NCBI GenBank assembly: GCA_024408855.1 | Contig: JAKSUQ010000003.1 | Location: 48,276-112,275 of the forward strand | From: a bacterium | GTDB lineage: Bacteria; Cyanobacteriota; Vampirovibrionia; Gastranaerophilales; Gastranaerophilaceae | Direction of reading: 5' to 3' | DNA: 64,000 bases | Part shown: positions 61,506-64,000 of the stretch, piece after piece | How the letters are laid out: every line of letters starts with the position of its first letter | Position numbering within the stretch: position 1 is the first letter of the stretch | Made by a program: the position numbers and the translations under genes | The notes under the pieces: generated by a model | Seen by the model: only the letters and a program-made list of their open reading frames with translations | The model's database searches: none | What the model was told of the DNA's origin: nothing

Positions 61506-64000
61506 TTAATCCCCAAAAATAACAAGTGGAATATTTCTTTCCAACGCATATTGTTTTAAAAAGCCTAATCTTTCGTTATTTCTCTCAACAAATTCGGTAG
61601 CAGAAGGTCCTATATTGTCGTTTTGACTGTATGCAAATACACCCATAACTTCAGATGGGTTAGAAATATACATCTCGTTGTAACTTCTATCTCCTCGTCT
61701 TGTCCTTGAGTTTATTGTTGCAAATTCTTTAATAATTTTATCTCTAATTTCTGCAGGTTCAATTTCACTCATAGGTTTATTTGCGTTTGCTTTTACAAAT
61801 TCTATATACTCTTTGTCGCTCATTCCCGTAGCTCGTTTAACCATATCAGCGATAAATATTCTGTCACTATGTCTTTCTGAACCTTTATAAGCATAATTAT
61901 TTTTAAATTCGTTTATATTCTTTCCGTAGCCTGAACCTGAATCAGTTTCACCGCCACCATGAATATATTTTGTATCCACGTCAAGTATTACACCCTGTGA
62001 ACGGAAAAATCTGTATTTTGTTTCTACTGCCTCTGCATAACTTACTGAAAGCAAAGCATCTGAATCAACAAGTGAGAATGCATCAAATTTACTCAATTGG
62101 TTTGCATACTCAAGTCCGTGAATAAAGAATTTTATATTACCAGTTTCTCTTTCATCGTCAGCAGATGTGTAGCCTTTAGATACAGACCCCTCAGCAAACC
62201 CGATTGCTTCCCAGTCTTCAACTTCGTTAAATCTTATTATTACAAGTCCGTCTTTATCTTTGTAAACACCTTTAATATTTGTGCTTCCATCAGGGTTTAC
62301 ATGGGTAATAGCCTGACTTATCCTGTCTGCTTTCGGGAATTTTGTAACAGGCAATATCGGTTGTGATTTCTGTAATTCTTTAATGCATTCTCTAATTCTT
62401 TTTGCATATAAATCAGCAGACTGACCGAAACTTCTTAAGGATCCTTTAAAATCAACACGACTTTTGCCGTCAACTCTATCGTGGAACGAATCATCTGCTT
62501 TAACTGCTCTTAAATCAGCATGAGTGAACATTAATGCCATATCAAACAAGTTATCTTGTCGCAGGTCATAAGCTACTGATTGCAAACGTTTTGTTAGTTG
62601 TTCTTCTGATTTAGCCGTATTTACATATTCAAGCCATTCATGATGTCTTATTAAAGTATATAATTTTATTTCTTCTTCTTTGGTTAAGTTGAATTTTTTA
62701 GCGATAAAGAACGAATCAAAACTGCTTTCATTTGCGTGTGTTTTATCAGGTTTGCCCTCTGCTTTTGTGATATCGTGCATTAGGGATGCAAGTAACATAA
62801 TTTTTTGGTCTGATTCATTCAATTTTGCAAATTGAGAATCTTGAGTTATTTTTTGCATAACTTTTAGTGAGTGCTTCATAACATCAAAGTCATGAGCACC
62901 TTTTGTTCCGTTATTACCGTGTTGAGCTCTGCCTATTGTAGTTCTCAATTCAGGCAAAGCATCAACTATTTGATTAAGCATTGCTTCAACTTCAGGGTTA
63001 TTACATCTTATAGGATTTTCTTTTGAAAATCTTATAACTTCAGGTCTTAAATCTTCGATAACGGCTTTTGTTTTAGAATCTGTAATTTGAGCAAGTTTTT
63101 TACCGTTGTTCAAATTTACAGGATAACCTGTTATAGAATAGCCTGTTTGAGTATTATCTTTGTTGTGATGAAGTTCAAAACCAAAGTAATCATATACTTT
63201 TTGTTTTTCAGCAGAAGACAGATCTTTTACTTTTTCAAGTACTATCTTTGTAAACTCATCTTTTGGTATATCTTGAGTTATTTGAAGATTTGCAAAATCG
63301 ACATCAGAAAGTTTTGCAACAGATAGTGATAAATCTTTCATAGAACTGTTAAACATTGCAATTCTTTGTTCAGGTGTAAGAGGTGAGGTTTCAATACCTA
63401 ATGAACGAACGATTGACGGAAGTAGTGAGCAATATTCTTCTTGATTTTTAGGTATCAATGGAAAATCTTTACTTAATTCATCACTAATATTGAACAAACC
63501 GTCTTTACTTGCAACTAAACTTCTTAATAATGCTTTTTTACCTGATGCTGGTATTTCATTGATGTTATTCTTTTTGTATATATCTGCAAAATTACAAGCT
63601 AATATAAAATCTGAATCAGATAATTTACTTACCTTATCTCGTCCCATAATATGATTAAGTTTTTGTATTTGTTTTGGTGAAATCTTGCCTGCATTTTGTA
63701 TCATAATAGGTATTTTATTAGGCGTTAATTCTATCTGTTTATAGTTTTGGCAAAGTTCTAATGCATAATTTAAATTGGTTCCTTTTTTATCAATTGCAAT
63801 CAGTACTTTTGAAATAATTTCTTTTGGAAACTCTTTATCAGTAAGGAGTTTTTCGGCTAATTTTACCTTGGCAGGTGTGTCGGAATTGTATATAATATCT
63901 CCGACATTATCCGCAAAGTTTTCGTTATTCCACAATTCCTTGTTATTTTTTTGAATATCTGTTATTTTATTAATCATAGATGTTATTGATTGTGCCCTGT
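61506..64000 (-). CDS. Large HD-domain protein, N-terminus cut by window edge
   Basis: At least 831 residues. A reverse-strand ATG lies at 63977, but the frame stays open through the window edge (codons AGG GCA CAA TCA ATA ACA TCT precede it), so the protein is probably larger. Residues 340-500 (from 63977) hold an HD metal-hydrolase domain: MKHSLKVMQKI, LMHDITKAEGKPDKT, LIRHHEWLEY and FTHADLRAV. The last 250 residues, including VSKGYTSADDERETGNIKFF, RSQGVILDVDTKYIHGGGE and LVIFGD, are unassigned. The N-terminal part is helical. A signalling or nucleotide hydrolase role is inferred from the HD motif only. Confidence 0.75.
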   Translation of the reverse strand, partial: RAQSITSMINKITDIQKNNKELWNNENFADNVGDIIYNSDTPAKVKLAEKLLTDKEFPKEIISKVLIAIDKKGTNLNYALELCQNYKQIELTPNKIPIMIQNAGKISPKQIQKLNHIMGRDKVSKLSDSDFILACNFADIYKKNNINEIPASGKKALLRSLVASKDGLFNISDELSKDFPLIPKNQEEYCSLLPSIVRSLGIETSPLTPEQRIAMFNSSMKDLSLSVAKLSDVDFANLQITQDIPKDEFTKIVLEKVKDLSSAEKQKVYDYFGFELHHNKDNTQTGYSITGYPVNLNNGKKLAQITDSKTKAVIEDLRPEVIRFSKENPIRCNNPEVEAMLNQIVDALPELRTTIGRAQHGNNGTKGAHDFDVMKHSLKVMQKITQDSQFAKLNESDQKIMLLASLMHDITKAEGKPDKTHANESSFDSFFIAKKFNLTKEEEIKLYTLIRHHEWLEYVNTAKSEEQLTKRLQSVAYDLRQDNLFDMALMFTHADLRAVKADDSFHDRVDGKSRVDFKGSLRSFGQSADLYAKRIRECIKELQKSQPILPVTKFPKADRISQAITHVNPDGSTNIKGVYKDKDGLVIIRFNEVEDWEAIGFAEGSVSKGYTSADDERETGNIKFFIHGLEYANQLSKFDAFSLVDSDALLSVSYAEAVETKYRFFRSQGVILDVDTKYIHGGGETDSGSGYGKNINEFKNNYAYKGSERHSDRIFIADMVKRATGMSDKEYIEFVKANANKPMSEIEPAEIRDKIIKEFATINSRTRRGDRSYNEMYISNPSEVMGVFAYSQNDNIGPSATEFVERNNERLGFLKQYALERNIPLVIFGD

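Noticed and set aside
1..64000. CRISPR arrays, tRNA or rRNA genes, insertion sequences
   Set aside because: No spaced direct repeats, cloverleaf-like genes, rRNA signatures, transposase motifs or terminal inverted repeats were seen on reading both strands.

Overview
The window is AT-rich chromosomal DNA from a Gram-negative, anaerobic, fermentative bacterium. The best fit is the non-photosynthetic sister group of Cyanobacteria (Gastranaerophilales / Melainabacteria). This placement is an inference. It rests on LL-diaminopimelate aminotransferase, [FeFe]-hydrogenase maturation genes with pyruvate:ferredoxin oxidoreductase, a complete RND-TolC efflux operon that implies an outer membrane, a pseudopilin with the FTLAEILITLGI-type N-terminus, flagellar hook genes, and many unrecognised proteins that look lineage-specific. 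No rRNA, tRNA, CRISPR array or insertion sequence was seen.

Layout. 1-9.3 kb: a GAF-like gene cut by the left edge, two TPR proteins, a possible small RNA, a GH108-type lysozyme, ftsH, a small membrane protein, a PAP2 phosphatase and a membrane-anchored AAA ATPase. 9.4-13.8 kb: a UmuC-type polymerase, then a P-loop kinase, queD, uppP and deoC. 13.8-21.4 kb: a sugar-acid cytidylyltransferase running into hydF and hydE, an unknown protein and the large nifJ. 21.4-26.1 kb: small unknown genes (one with a CheD-like Thr-Cys-His signature), a pseudopilin, a GAF/HD-GYP protein with lost metal ligands, and a decaying zone with a gene fragment and a frameshifted pseudogene. 26-42.5 kb: housekeeping genes (PHP phosphoesterase, PPIase, mazG, a GH38 mannosidase, a phosphohexomutase, mutL, nadK, a DUF151 nuclease, dapL, a TrpR-like regulator with trpB, rpe). 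42.5-47 kb: a coiled-coil protein, a compact cobalamin riboswitch and its operon of unknown membrane proteins, and two HTH regulators. 47-54.8 kb: nitroreductase, LCP protein, a second aminotransferase, an overlapping fliJ-fliK-flgE cluster, pnuC and unknown genes. 54.8-61 kb: the RND operon (acrA-acrB-tolC order) behind a near-perfect palindrome. 61-64 kb: gene remnants and a large HD-domain protein cut by the right edge.

How the genes fit together. NifJ makes reduced ferredoxin and HydE/HydF help build the hydrogenase cofactor, which suggests H2-evolving fermentation; the hydrogenase itself and HydG are not in the window. UppP and PAP2 (lipid carrier recycling), DapL, the LCP protein and the GH108 enzyme all serve the cell wall. 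The most notable system is the 43.2-45.6 kb unit. A cobalamin riboswitch appears to hide the ribosome-binding site of a TTG-started gene that encodes an uncharacterised protein, followed by a duplicated multi-span membrane protein. A second window-wide signal is a set of promoters whose -10 box lies 6-9 bases before the ATG, which suggests frequent leaderless transcripts.
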